Shown here piece by piece: positions 1-10,715 of a stretch of DNA of 64,000 nucleotides (its first letter is position 1; every line of letters starts with the position of its first letter). The position numbers and the translations under genes are program-made. The stretch is from Arcuatula senhousia (taxonomy: Eukaryota > Mollusca > Bivalvia > Mytilida > Mytilidae). The notes beneath the pieces are model-generated. The model was not told the origin of the DNA. It saw only the letters and a program-made list of their open reading frames with translations, and made no database searches. The DNA lies in assembly GCA_963971305.1 (NCBI GenBank), contig OZ020317.1, positions 17,068,001 to 17,132,000 of the forward strand. Direction: 5' to 3'.

Positions 1-205
1 CGTTGACCACCGTACCATGCTCACAATCGTGATGACCGGGGGGAGCTGTAATGTACAGACAAAATGATTGTTAAGATATCTTAATAAAGATTATACGTAG
101 TTTTTCATGTCAGGTATGGTATGATATGGAAAACCTTGTGACAATTTGTTTATCGCGTTATTTTTCAAATAGCTCATGAATATACAGTTATTTAAAATGT
201 GTAAA

Positions 206-327
206 TGGATCAGAATATTTTCCCGAGGTATCCAGATCAGCTCAATGTTCTATTGCAGGAAGCCGCAGGCTGAGGGCAATAGAAATTTGAGCTGATCTGG
301 ATACCAAGGGAAAAATATTCTGATCCA
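206..327. repeat. Foldback (hairpin) element, ~120 bp
   Basis: Two arms of about 50 bases are nearly perfect reverse complements. Both begin TGGATCAGAATATTTT and carry GGTATCCAGATCAGCTCAA, and the pairing continues inward through CTATTGC/GCAATAG to a short GC-rich loop (GCCGCAGGC). The outer ends form a TGGATCAG...CTGATCCA palindrome. It contains no open frame. This is the form of a short non-autonomous foldback or MITE-like element. No target duplication is evident, so the class cannot be assigned. Confidence 0.8.
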
Positions 328-429
328 TTGCCTGGCTGCACATTCGATAACTGTTTTATTACCTAATGCATACATATAAAGTGAATACTAAAGAAATCCT
401 GAGAATTGGCAACAAAGTTCAAAGTAGGG

Positions 430-1290
430 ACACGTTAATGACCAAGAAAAGATCATAAATATTCATGTTTATGTAAATATGACAAATCACCAGTACAAAA
501 ATATTTCACTGAGGACAGAAGGTTTTCACTTAAAATAGCATAATCTACAGTACTGCTTCCTTTTACAGTAAAACATGTATGATAACCAAGGGAATCACCA
601 ATAAATCTACCATTTAGGATTCTCAACCTTGAGGACACACACAAATTTAATAAATTTTGACCTTGTGGATTAAATACTTTATCTATACTATTTTTCTGCA
701 ATTTAATATCATCGACATAATTTTCTGGTAATATGTCTTTGAAAAATTTTTCATCAGAATTTTCACCTGTTATGAAGTCAGGATTTTCTCCTACTCTTGA
801 GTTAAAATCTCCTATAAGTGCTATATCACCTTCACTTGATAGTTTACATATTTCATTTTCTAATTCTCAAAGATCATCGTTTGAATGATTTGAATTTAAA
901 GGTGGCACATAAACTGCACATAAAAACAGATTCTTTTTCCATCCAAAAAAATCTTTATCTAACTTTAACCACATTCTGTTTCTTTGTTTCTTTGGTTAAA
1001 TAATTTATTCCTTTAAAGATTTGTTTTCTAATGTATATTATTATCCCCCCACTGTGTCTTTTTGCCTTCTTTTGCTTTTTCCTGCTTCTTGAAATTGAAA
1101 TAAAATTTTCTATATAAGTCTTTTGACTTTCCCCTTTCCATGTTTCTAAAATAATGTTTATATCAGCTGTTATATTCTTTAAAAAATCTTCATCTTTGTG
1201 TTTGTCCCCAAGGCCGTGAATGTTCCAACAAGATACTTTCAAATTTGTGATATTTCTCATATAGTCATAAAATAGAAATGGCATATCTGA
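430..1290 (-). pseudogene. LINE apurinic-type endonuclease (EEP) domain, broken
   Basis: Read on the minus strand, the segment gives a LINE exonuclease-endonuclease-phosphatase domain, which nicks target DNA to prime reverse transcription. The N-terminal motif SCWNIHGLGDK lies near 1240, followed by INIILETW, a GGIIIYI strand, an AVYVPP stretch, IGDFNSRVG near 820-795, LNGRFIGD near 600 and the STVDYAILS motif near 550-530. The reading frame breaks between about 955 and 700, so it is a pseudogene. It stops abruptly near 430 without a reverse-transcriptase domain. The same clade of endonuclease occurs at 61.0-61.6 kb. It lies immediately upstream of, and opposite to, the LINE 3' part at 1.5-2.6 kb. 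Confidence 0.8.
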
Positions 1291-1534
1291 TAAAGTAAAA
1301 AAATCACTTACAGACTATGATATAACTTATAATTTACATTTAGTGTAATATGTTCAAAAACCATAAGATTTTAGAAATTTGTCTAAAAATGTACTTTTGA
1401 TAATGTAGTTTAAATGTGATTTTAATATGTACATGTTAACAGAACTATAAAATGAAAATTTCATGATTTCTTTCCATGAATTTCCCCTTTAAGTATTAAT
1501 TTAAGCTTGATCCTTTCTGCCAAAATTTTATCAC

Positions 1535-2640
1535 AGAAAGCTATGAAGGTATTATATTCTTTAAAGGGCCTTACTAGCCAATAAACCAGCTTCCAGCAAA
1601 ATTATCCTGTCATTTATTTGATTCACTAGTTCGTCCAGTTCTTACATTCAATGCAGAAATTTGGTATATGGAAATTTATCAAAAATACTTTAATTCGGAC
1701 AAAAGGGCATCAGCAAAAAATGAAAAACCAGACTATTTTAGTTTTTTAGATAAATCAATTGTCTATAAAGTTCACACCAAATTTTGTATATACACTCTTT
1801 CCGTTAAAAAATCCTCGAGTAATATAGCAACTAGAGCAGAGTTGGGTAGAGAACCAATAGATAGTTATGTTAAAACTCAAAGTCTTTTATATGAAGATAG
1901 ACTAATAAACAGTGATATACCTATTTTGAAAGAATGTTACGATGTCTCGAAATTTTTACATTCCAAAGGGATTTATACTTGGTATTCTTATGTTCAACAT
2001 GTTAGAAAAGATTTAAGATTGTCACATGATTTATACACAAATAGAAATAAAAATGTAAATTTCAAATTAAACAAGAATTGTTACAAAAGGGAGTCTAGCA
2101 ATCAATACCAAGAAAAATTTAGAGAAAAAAATGAAAAATTAGACGAAAACAGTAAACTACAAGTATTTAAATTGGTAAAGAATGAATATAATTGTGAAAA
2201 GTATTTAGATAGTTTAAATTCGGAATATAGAAAAATTATTTGTCAAATGAGAATAAGTGATCGCCCATTATTAATTGAAAGAGGCAGATATACAAAAATA
2301 CCTAGAAATCTTAGATTATGCAATTCATGTAACGAAATTGAAGATGAATTTCACTTTATATTAAAATGCACTTTGAATGAAAATTTACGTACAGATTTTT
2401 TAAAAGCCTTAGATATTTTTGATCAAATGAATGAAGAAGATAAACTGAAATATATATTGAATCCGGATTCAAAGGAACATGTGAGATTGCTGGGCTCCTT
2501 TTTGAAGCAGTCTCTTTCACTGAGGACAGGGGGCAATACTATTTCTTAATTGTTTCTTTGTTTTGAATGTTTGTTTTGTTTGTAGCTATTGACCCCTTGG
2601 GGTGTAATTTGCTCAATAAACTTAACTTACTTATGAACTG
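1535..2640 (+). pseudogene. LINE C-terminal region with 3' UTR and tail
   Basis: A 293-residue open frame (1668-2549) is the C-terminal part of a LINE polyprotein. Its frame continues upstream to about 1580 with one stop, reading LFDSLVRPVLTFNAEIW, which is typical of the thumb region. The body has the LSVKKSSSNIATRAELGREP motif, and the tail has a zinc-binding CNSC-x7-H-x4-C motif at about 2325-2375. The stop is at 2547-2549. The 3' UTR ends in a GACCCCTTGGGGTG stem, AATTTGCTCAATAAA and a short TAACTTACTTA tail. The reverse-transcriptase catalytic core is absent, so this is a 5'-truncated or rearranged copy. A near-identical shorter copy lies at 18.8-19.3 kb on the other strand. Confidence 0.85.
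2586..2632 (+). other. LINE 3'-terminal stem and tail motif
   Basis: The palindrome ACCCCTTGGGGT at 2592-2603 is followed by GTAATTTGC and AATAAA. The same arrangement occurs at the 3' ends of the LINEs at 18.8 kb and 57.5 kb. In LINEs of this type the RNA 3' end is recognised by the element's own reverse transcriptase, so a conserved stem here is plausibly that recognition site. That role is an inference. Confidence 0.6.
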
Positions 2641-3123
2641 TCCGATCAAATGTGAGGTCAAAAAGTCACCAGACAATAGAACGTCGTCGGGCAATAGAAC
2701 ACCTTTCTATTGTCCGGTAGAATGTGATACTGGTCAATATTAAATAAAGTTAATATAGAGAAGAAAATTTTATTGTATAAGGTAATAAAATGCTCTAAAA
2801 AGCCCCCCTCTAGTATTTCACACACTAAAACAAAATATAAGATAAATAAGTCCTGTCGCGAGCACGCGAAGTCTTGATATGGCATGATGTTCGGCCTTGG
2901 TCTAAATGGCTTGGACACTTCTGGCTGTTTCAACGGGACAATTTCATGCAATTTTGTGTGAGAAAACATATTATATTACATCGTTATACTATACTTTTTA
3001 TTTGGAAGTTACGAAAATTCCAAGTATAACTATAGTAATGAGTTAGAAAATTTGTCTTATCCCAAGGCTCATTACCCTATCCGATGGATAAAATATATAT
3101 TTGTATGAGGGCATTTTAACATA

Positions 3124-3257
3124 ATCCAAACTCCTTTGCATTCCGGCTGAAAGTGGTACCGGGTAATCCCAAACTCCTTCGTTTTCCGACTGAAAGAGGT
3201 ACCGGATAATCCCAAACTCCCTCGTATTCCCACTGAAAGTTGTACCGGATAATCCCA
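3124..3257. repeat. Short tandem repeat, 43 bp x 3
   Basis: Three units of about 43 bases carry the shared core CTGAAAG-x-GGTACCGG-x-TAATCCCA, with CTGAAAG starting at 3147, 3190 and 3233. Units differ by a few substitutions. An open frame across it on the minus strand has no recognisable protein and I regard it as incidental. Confidence 0.8.
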
Positions 3258-4998
3258 CCGTTATATTCTTTCAATGATTTCATCAAGATTCATGATGAAA
3301 ATTTTGAATTCAATAAATTGTCAAATATTTGTTACTATTGTTTATTTATTGCTTCGCATCAAGGTGCGAAGCTATTAATTTCATAGGATATTCACGCCAT
3401 CTTGAAATAATCAATCACTTATGAACGCGTTGATTGGCTGTTTAATAAGATTGCAAAAGTAACAGATCGTTTCATTGGCTTTCCCAATAACTATTATCGT
3501 GAATCAATTACGGAGAAGAGACGATTTGAACATGATAAGACTATTTTGTGTACTGCAGAACTGGACACGGTACCATTTAATGCTTACCGTTGATTAAAAT
3601 TGCTTTGACCAGGTGACCTCATGAGGTGACCTCGACAAATCCACTAAAATATTTGATCACGTGATATTTATTGATAGCAGATTTATCATATGATTTACAA
3701 GTCCAGATTATTTTGATTATTTTTATGTTTGTCTTGCTGTGTATTTTCATCCAACTATAAAATAATTTATGAAAGGATATGGAGTAACTTTAACACATAT
3801 GTCGACTCCAATTGCAACTATTTTTTTTGAGCTGTATAAGCTATTTTTGTTTGGCAACACTTTGGGCTAATCAAAGCATAATGCGTTGGCTATATATAAA
3901 GTCATTACATACTAGTTTGTTTGAACTTTCATATTATGCCCGTTTTATAATAATGAGAACCATAGTAGTTTCATGGTTATTTACTTAATTTGTTCTTTAA
4001 GTACATGTACATTTTACATCACATTTATCTCCATCTTACTCTTGAGCATAAACATTCTAGCCATGTTGTTGGATATATACTTTTATGTCTTTTTCCGGCA
4101 GGAGCTTTTCCAGCATACACAAAAGGGCACATGGGCTTTAAATTGCAAATAATGGGCGAGTTACCAATACTTGTGGACGTTCAGTTTATTTGAAATCTCA
4201 CTTGCAATGTTTGCAAAGCGACAAATAAGAGTCACTTTTCAATATCCTTCGTCTTGCATATAGTGGTGCAGTGGCGTCACAAAAATTTCTCATCGCAGTT
4301 TATGGCAACTTTGTGTCATTTGCCAAGTATGGATTTCTTCTTTATCAAGCTTTTTATTTTGTTCGCAACCCTTCTGCTTCTTATTTACCAAATATCGTAA
4401 GACTGCCATGTCAAAGAAATATATCAAAGTTTTCAAGGCAACTTCATGCCATAGTCCCTTTATAGACACGTACATTTAGCTACCTCTTATAATGCCCTAT
4501 TGTGTCAAGCAATTTTATACCTGAAAATCATTTTCTTTCTGTTTACAAACTATCATAAGACGCCTTCCATATATAGTTAGCCATTACTGAGAAAATTATG
4601 AATTTAATTATTGTCTCAGGCCATTACTATCCGACCTCAAAAATCATTTTATTAAACCAATTCGCCACAGACTCAGTAATAACTATAGGCATTATAAGAT
4701 ATCATTTTTCATGGATTTAAAATGCAAACCATGATCACTGGAGGAGACCATTATAATATGGCAAGGCAACTTTAACAGAGAAACTGAACATTGCAGACAG
4801 ATTCAGCTCATCAATTTCAATATCACGGTGATATTCCTTATGCATTGTAATTAAAGACATGTTCTTGATACATTCTATAAAGTTCTGGTAGACCAGTGAC
4901 TTGTAATTTTTAAATATAAACCGATATACACTTTCTTTTCCATTAAATGCCGCTACAGCGAAGCTTCCACAGCTTTTTGAAAAGCTAAAACTTGTTAC
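3258..4998. other. No gene recognised
   Basis: AT-rich sequence with no open frame that I can tie to a protein family. Small structures seen are a hairpin at 3351-3372 (GCTTCGCA...TGCGAAGC) and a short palindrome near 3610-3635 (GAGGTGACC types). Nothing else is supported. Confidence 0.5.
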
Positions 4999-6497
4999 TT
5001 GGCGTCCGTCGTCGTCGTCATCACTTGGCGTCCGTCGTCGTCGTCGTCGTCGTCTGTCGTCTGTCGTCGTCTGTTAACAATTTTTCAAAAATCTTCTCCT
5101 CTGAAACTACTGAACAGAATTTTATGAAACTTGGTATGAATGATCCTTAGGGTGTCCTGCACCAAACTTGTGTTTCAATTTTTGGTCCGTCAAAAAACAT
5201 GGCCACCGTTACTAAAAATAGACCAGGGGGTCAGACTACTGTTTTTGGCTTGTAAATCAAAAAGTATAAGAGATAGATGAAATCTGATGCCAGCCTACTG
5301 CTTCAGCATAAAAAATTCTACAAAAGTCTCCATTTGGTTGAAGTTGTCAGATGATCCCTTATAGGGGTTACAGCCCCTTAAAGGTGAAAAATAGCGTTTT
5401 TGCATGTTTTTGGCCTATAGAATGAAAACTAGTGCAGATAGAGAAAAGCTGTTGCTTGCTTAAATGTTCAGCTCATTTAGCTCTACAAAAGTCTCCATAG
5501 GGTCGAAGTTGTCAGATTACCCCTTATAGGGGTTACAGCCCCTTTAAGGCGAAAAATAGTGTTTTTGGCCTATAGAATGAAAACTATTGCAAATAGAGAA
5601 AAGCTGTTGCTTGCTTAAATGTTCAGCTCATTTAGCTCTACAAAAGTCTCCATAAGGTCAAAGTTGTCAGATGATCCCCAATAGGTGTTACAGCCCCTTA
5701 AAGGTGAAAAATAGCGTCTTTGCATGTTTTTGGCCTATAGAATGAAAACTAGTGCAGATAGAGAAAAGCTGTTGCTTGCTTAAATGTTCAGCTCATTTAG
5801 CTCTACAAAAGTCTCCATAGGGTCGAAGTTGTCAGATTACCCCTTATAGGGGTTACAGCCCCTTAAAGGCGAAAAATAGTGTTTTTGGCCTATAGAATGA
5901 AAACTATTGCAAATAGAGAAAAGCTGTTGCTTGCTTAAATGTTCAGCTCATTTAGCTCTACAAAAGTCTCCATAAGGTCAAAGTTATCAGATAATCCCCA
6001 ATAGGGGTTACAGCCCCTTAAAGGTGAAAAATAGCGTTTTTGCATGTTTTTGGCCTATAGAATGAAAACTATTGTAGATAGAGAAAAGCTGTTGCTTGCT
6101 TAAATGTTCAGCTAATTTAGCTCTACAAAAATTTCCATAGGGTCAAAGTTGTCATATGACCTCTTATAGGGGTTACAGCCCCTTAAAGGCAAAAAAAAAA
6201 GAGTTTTTGGCCTAAAGAATGAAAATTATTGCAAATAGAGAAAAGCTGTTGCTTCCTTAAATGTTCAGCTCATTTAGCTCTACAAAAGTCTCCATAGGGT
6301 TGAAGTTGTCTGATAACCTCTTATAGGGGTTACAGCCCCTTAAAAGTTGAATAATAGTGTTTTTTGATTATTTAGAATGAAAACTATTGCAGATAGAGAA
6401 AAGCTTTTTCATTCAGCTCATTTAGCTATACATAAGTCTTCATAGGGTTGACATCAAGACCAGGTGAGCGATTCAGGCTCCTGGGAGCCTCTTGTGT
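4999..6497 (+). repeat. GTC-rich interspersed repeat with internal alternating tandem array
   Basis: The segment opens with ACTTGGCGTCCGTCGTCGTC runs and AAAAATCTTCTCCTCTGAAA and closes with CCAGGTGAGCGATTCAGG and GGGAGCCTCTTGT. From about 5300 to 6440 it holds six to seven copies of a unit with the anchors CTCTACAAAAGTCTCCAT, GGGGTTACAGCCCCTT and TGGCCTATAGAATGAAAAC. The CTCTACAAAA anchor lies at 5481, ~5636, 5801, ~5956, 6121 and 6278, so spacing alternates near 155 and 165 bases. Related starts or ends occur at 15.96-16.86 kb and 56.76-56.82 kb. I know this family as a very common mussel repeat; it is non-coding. Confidence 0.85.
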
Positions 6498-6891
6498 AAT
6501 AATTATATTTCTTTTTAAAATGATGAATGAATATTTTGCTCAACAGTGAAAGATCAGGACTAAATAGGGGGCATTGCAATGAAGTTTTATATATTGAACA
6601 CCGACTTTTCCTCTTGCAAGGATCTGCGAAATATAAAGTTATGTGACCAATGATTCTACTGAAACGCTACCAGGAGCCCTTGAAAGGAACAGAGATTGCC
6701 AACACGTGCATCATTCTTCAAGGACGTACCAAAGGACAATCGTCACCACAACTAACTTTTGTGTGTACCCATCACCACATCGACCACCCAAACCATCCTT
6801 CTACTACTTTTTCGTCACGATATATATTTTATGTTCTTGTGGATGAGTAAAACAAATGCTGCAACTATGGAACGCCAAATTAACATATATT
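6498..6891. other. No gene recognised
   Basis: Short open frames of 60-80 residues overlap here on the plus strand but match nothing I recognise and are not consistent with each other. I see only anonymous sequence between the GTC-type repeat and the palindrome array. Confidence 0.4.
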
Positions 6892-7535
6892 CAATAAATT
6901 GTACCTATCTTCAAATAATTGAAGATATCTTCAATCATTTGAAGATATCTTCAAATAAATTGAAGATATCTTCAATTCAATTGTACCTATCTTCAAATAA
7001 TTAAAGATATCTTCATATCAATTGAAACTATCTTCAAATGAATTATACCTAGGTGCAATTTAATTGCACCTAGGTATAATTCAATTGTACCTATCTTCAA
7101 TTGAATTGAAGATATCTTTAATTCACTTGAAGATAGGTCTAATTCCAACATCTCCATAATTCATTTGGAGATATCTCCAATTCATTTGAAGATATCTTCA
7201 ATTCAATTACACATATCTTCAATTGAATTATACCTATCTTCAATTCAATTATAGATTGAATTGAATTCAATTGAAGATAGGTTCAATTCGATTGAAGATA
7301 GGTTCAATTCAATTGAAGATAGGTTCAATTCAATTGAAGTTAGGTTTAATTGAATTGAAGATAGGTACAATTGAATTGAAGATATCTTTAATTGTGCTGA
7401 ATTGTACCTAGGTACAATTGAATTGAAGATAGGTATAAATGAATTGAAGATATCTATAATTGAATTGAAGATAGGTATAATTCATGTGAACATATCTTCA
7501 ATTATTTGAAGATAGGTACAATTAATTGAATATAT
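6892..7535. repeat. Array of nested AT-rich palindromes (half-site mosaic)
   Basis: About 640 bases are built almost wholly from two self-complementary modules: a spacer like CAATTCAATTG and a 10-base core. Cores occur as AAGATATCTT, AAGATAGGTA and TACCTAGGTA. These are the three pairings of two half-sites, AAGAT and AGGTA. Perfect palindromes include TTGAAGATATCTTCAA (several copies) and a 41-base inverted repeat at 7041-7081. Units repeat at roughly 20 bases with a variable order and orientation. There is no open frame. It is not a simple microsatellite, because core type and orientation switch along the array. Confidence 0.85.
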
Positions 7536-7959
7536 GTACATGACGTACATGACGTATTTATCAGACACACTGAATAGCTAAGTTTATTTTCCCCTATCCT
7601 GAAACATGCTGTGGGTGTAATTCCATTAGTTTTCTTTCGAGTTTTGCACTTTAAATGTTTATTTTGGCTTTTATCGATTGCAATTGTTGTACAAGCCTTA
7701 ATAGCATACATTGTTTATGAACTGTACTGTACATTCGCATTCAGTGTGGCATCTTCTACCAGTTACCTAAGCCAACTTTTGCCTTTTTAGGAGGATGGAA
7801 AATTTTTACATCAGCACATTTTCAGGATTTCAAAATTTGTACACAGCTTTAAGAAGATTAGTTGTATTGTTTTTTCCCATCCAAAGACATTCGGTAAAAT
7901 ATAAAACCCACCAAAGTTGTTATTTTAATATTCACCAAATGTGCCAAGAGCTTTCTTAA

Positions 7960-9250
7960 TGACATATTGAATTTCTGGAAAACGCTTAAATTTGTGATTG
8001 GTCGCCATGAGAAAGAACATAAGCTATATAGTAAACTCGTATTACGGTGCACAGCAACGTTAAAACCACATTTTTTTCCAAACTATAGAGGACATTACTT
8101 TAGCTATATACATCAAGACAGAAAAGAACTGGTTTTTAGTTATGTTGATGGTAGAAAACAAAGGGTGGTTCTTAACGGTCAAGAGTCTTTTTGGGTATCA
8201 ATAAATGTTGGTGTTCCTCATGGCTCTTTTCTGGTCCCTATGCTTATTCTAGTGTTTATTAATGATATTGTTAATGAAGTTAACTGCGATATTAAACTTT
8301 TCGCTGATGATATTAGTATCTACGCTATAGTTGACAGCCCTCTTTTGGCATCAATTAAGCTGAATTCTGACTTGTGGATGGGCCTAGAGATGGTAAGTTT
8401 CATTTAATTCTAAGAAAACTGAAACATTGATAATTTCTAGGATGGTTGATCCAGATTATCACCACCGTTTACTGATGGATGGTACAGTTATTACTACCCA
8501 ACAGTCCCATAAGCATCTCGGTCTTATTTTCTCCAGTGATGGCGGCTGGTATACTCATATTAATGAGATTATCAAGTAGGCTTCTGTCCGTTTAAATCTT
8601 TTACGTCGTCTGAAGTTTATAGTTGACAGGAGATCTCTTGAGACTATGTACATCTCATCTATTCGTCCTTTACTCAAATATGCAGATTTTATCTGGAAAA
8701 ACTGCACAGAATTTAAGCTTATCTTATTTCATCAACTGCAACGCTCCTATGTATTTATCAAACTTAGTACCACCATCATTCGGTGATTTGCATAATTACC
8801 GTACTCAAAATGCTGAAAATCTGATCAAAATACATACTAGAACTAGCTATTATCATAACAAATTTCTACCATCATCTGTTAGATTGTGGAATCAGCTTCC
8901 GATAGATACTAGAAATTATCCTTACATGTATCATGTAAACAACGTATTCGAAAACTCATCATGTTCCCAAATATTTTTACGCTGACAAGATGATGGTTAT
9001 ACAAGATTAAGAACCCAGAGTAGTAGCCTTTATGCCGACCTGCTTTACTAAAACATAGCCGAAAATCGGTTATGTATCTGTGGACAAGTCGAAAATCCCC
9101 AGCATTTTTTCTTAAATTGTGCCCAATAAGATATACAAAGCCGCCATATGTAAGACCGTTTGTCATAAATTATGCTCCCATTACTGTAGACAAGCAGTTC
9201 TCTTTCTGATAATGTAGATAGAACAGATAGAAAGATTTATTCAATAAATA
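7960..9250 (+). pseudogene. CR1/Jockey-like LINE reverse transcriptase, decayed (copy 1)
   Basis: The frame from 7967 to 8407 gives the palm region of a LINE reverse transcriptase: RKQRVVLNGQES, then VPHGSFLVPMLILVFINDI (the usual Q and G of VPQGSxLGP are replaced) and LFADDISIY with the catalytic ADD. After a frameshift, the text continues to 8690 as HLGLIFSSDGGW and LETMYISSIRPLLKYADFIW with a stop near 8578. A third piece (8720-8960) reads as the C-terminal LPSSVRLWNQLP region, and a CxC-x7-H-x4-C knuckle follows near 9080. The endonuclease and the first half of the RT are missing. The changed motif residues and the frameshifts make it inactive. Confidence 0.85.
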
Positions 9251-9254
9251 TCAT

Positions 9255-9330
9255 CATATACAAATTATAATACAGATACAGATACAGATAATTTTATTAA
9301 CCAATCATGGTGCCCAAAACTGGGCAGTAC
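9255..9330 (-). repeat. LINE-type 3' tail with microsatellite end (copy 1)
   Basis: On the minus strand, a stem made of GCCCA-GTTTT-GGGC is followed by ACCATGATTGGTTAATAAAA and three to four CTGTAT repeats. A short stem, AATAAA and a microsatellite-like tail are the usual 3' end of a CR1/L2-type LINE. It points opposite to the decayed LINE just upstream, so two element tails may meet here. No coding part is attached. Confidence 0.5.
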
Positions 9331-9469
9331 AATCAATAAAATAATAAACATATATGATTAAGTGATTTGAATAAAGTACACAACATCAAATAGTTAAAAT
9401 ATACATTTTTTTTTAAGTTATAAATATATCAAATTAGTGTTATATATATAACTCAAGTTCAGATATTTA

Positions 9470-9850
9470 TCAGGGCCTTTTTTTGTTGATATCATGGGAA
9501 AAAAAATCATTTTTTTTCACATTTTAGGGGGGCGCCGGGTGCGCCCCGGCTGAATCCGCGCCTGAAGACGACTCCGGTCGAATCTTTAAAACCAGTAAAA
9601 GATATTTCCCTGAAAATGCTTGATAAAAAATAAATATCAACAGCTCAAAAAGCATTTTCGATCTGATGCGTAGGTTGTTTTGAAAGAAAACATATCAAAA
9701 CAAGTTCGACTTTTTCTGTTGTAAAACAGACCTGCATGCTTTTGACTGCATTGTGATAAGCCAAAAATTTTCGCGCCTTGCTCTGCTCGGCCAATTTTTA
9801 GTACCAGCGCCCCCTCTAATCGAAAATCCTGGGTCCGCGCCTTGTCTTGA
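9470..9850. repeat. Unclassified GC-ended interspersed repeat (copy 1)
   Basis: A GC-rich stretch (GGGGGCGCCGGGTGCGCCCC at about 9528-9547) is followed by CTGAATCCGCGCCTG, then an AT-rich body, then CAGCGCCCCCTCTAATCGAA and CCTGGGTCCGCGCCTTG at the far end. The two ends share an ATCCGCGCC/GTCCGCGCC motif in the same orientation. No open frame is present. I recall similar text scattered in mussel DNA, but I cannot name the class. Confidence 0.45.
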
Positions 9851-10715
9851 TAAAAGGTCCCTATCGCAATTACAAATGTAGTGAATAATTATCTACTAGG
9901 TTCATGTTTTATTGATTAAAACAATATTACATAATATACAGTTTTGAAAATACAATTAGATTTTAGAACCAACATTACAAAATTTAACATAATCTTGTTA
10001 ATCACGGTATGTTGTATAAGAAGTGTAGTGCTAAACTTCTACAGCTACGTCGATAAGTCCGTTTTTGATTCGTTCCCCCTATACGTAATGGGTCCGGAAC
10101 TTATTCTGTCCCGGAAGTAACGTAACATGAGCATATTTAAATTTTCGCCTTAAAGTTGTACGTAAATAGACGTAACAGGAGCTTGTGCCTTTTTCTAACG
10201 CGGTCCTGCTCCCTAAAAATAAAGTTGGGGAATCCTCAAATATATCTAATAACCAAAAAGAACAGATATGGACCGCAATGCAACAATTCACTTGTATAAA
10301 GAGAAAGGGATAATGAAAAATAAAATATCTTATTATGTTATGAATATCTACTATGTAACTTTAATTGCAATTTTAGCTTCAATTATAATCTTTCGAGTTT
10401 TGCACTTTAAATGTTTATTTTGGCTTTTATCGATTGCAATTGTTGTACAAGCCTTAATAGCATACATTGTTTATGAACTGTACTGTACATTCGCATTCAG
10501 TGTGGCATCTTCTACCAGTTACCTAAGCCAACTTTTGCCTTTTTAGGAGGATGGAAAATTTTTACATCAGCACATTTTCAGGATTTCAAAATTTGTACAC
10601 AGCTTTAAGAAGATTAGTTGTATTGTTTTTTCCCATCCAAAGACATTCGGTAAAATATAAAACCCACCAAAGTTGTTATTTTAATATTCACCAAATGTGC
10701 CAAGAGCTTTCTTAA

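Noticed and set aside
5016..5080. GTC/CGT repeats and regularly spaced units as a CRISPR-like array
   Set aside because: The spacers are themselves repeats, the context is eukaryotic, and no cas genes are present.
10268..10546. 92-residue plus-strand frame across the duplication junction, hydrophobic
   Set aside because: It exists only because the end of copy 1 abuts the start of copy 2. The flanking copies do not encode it and it matches nothing.
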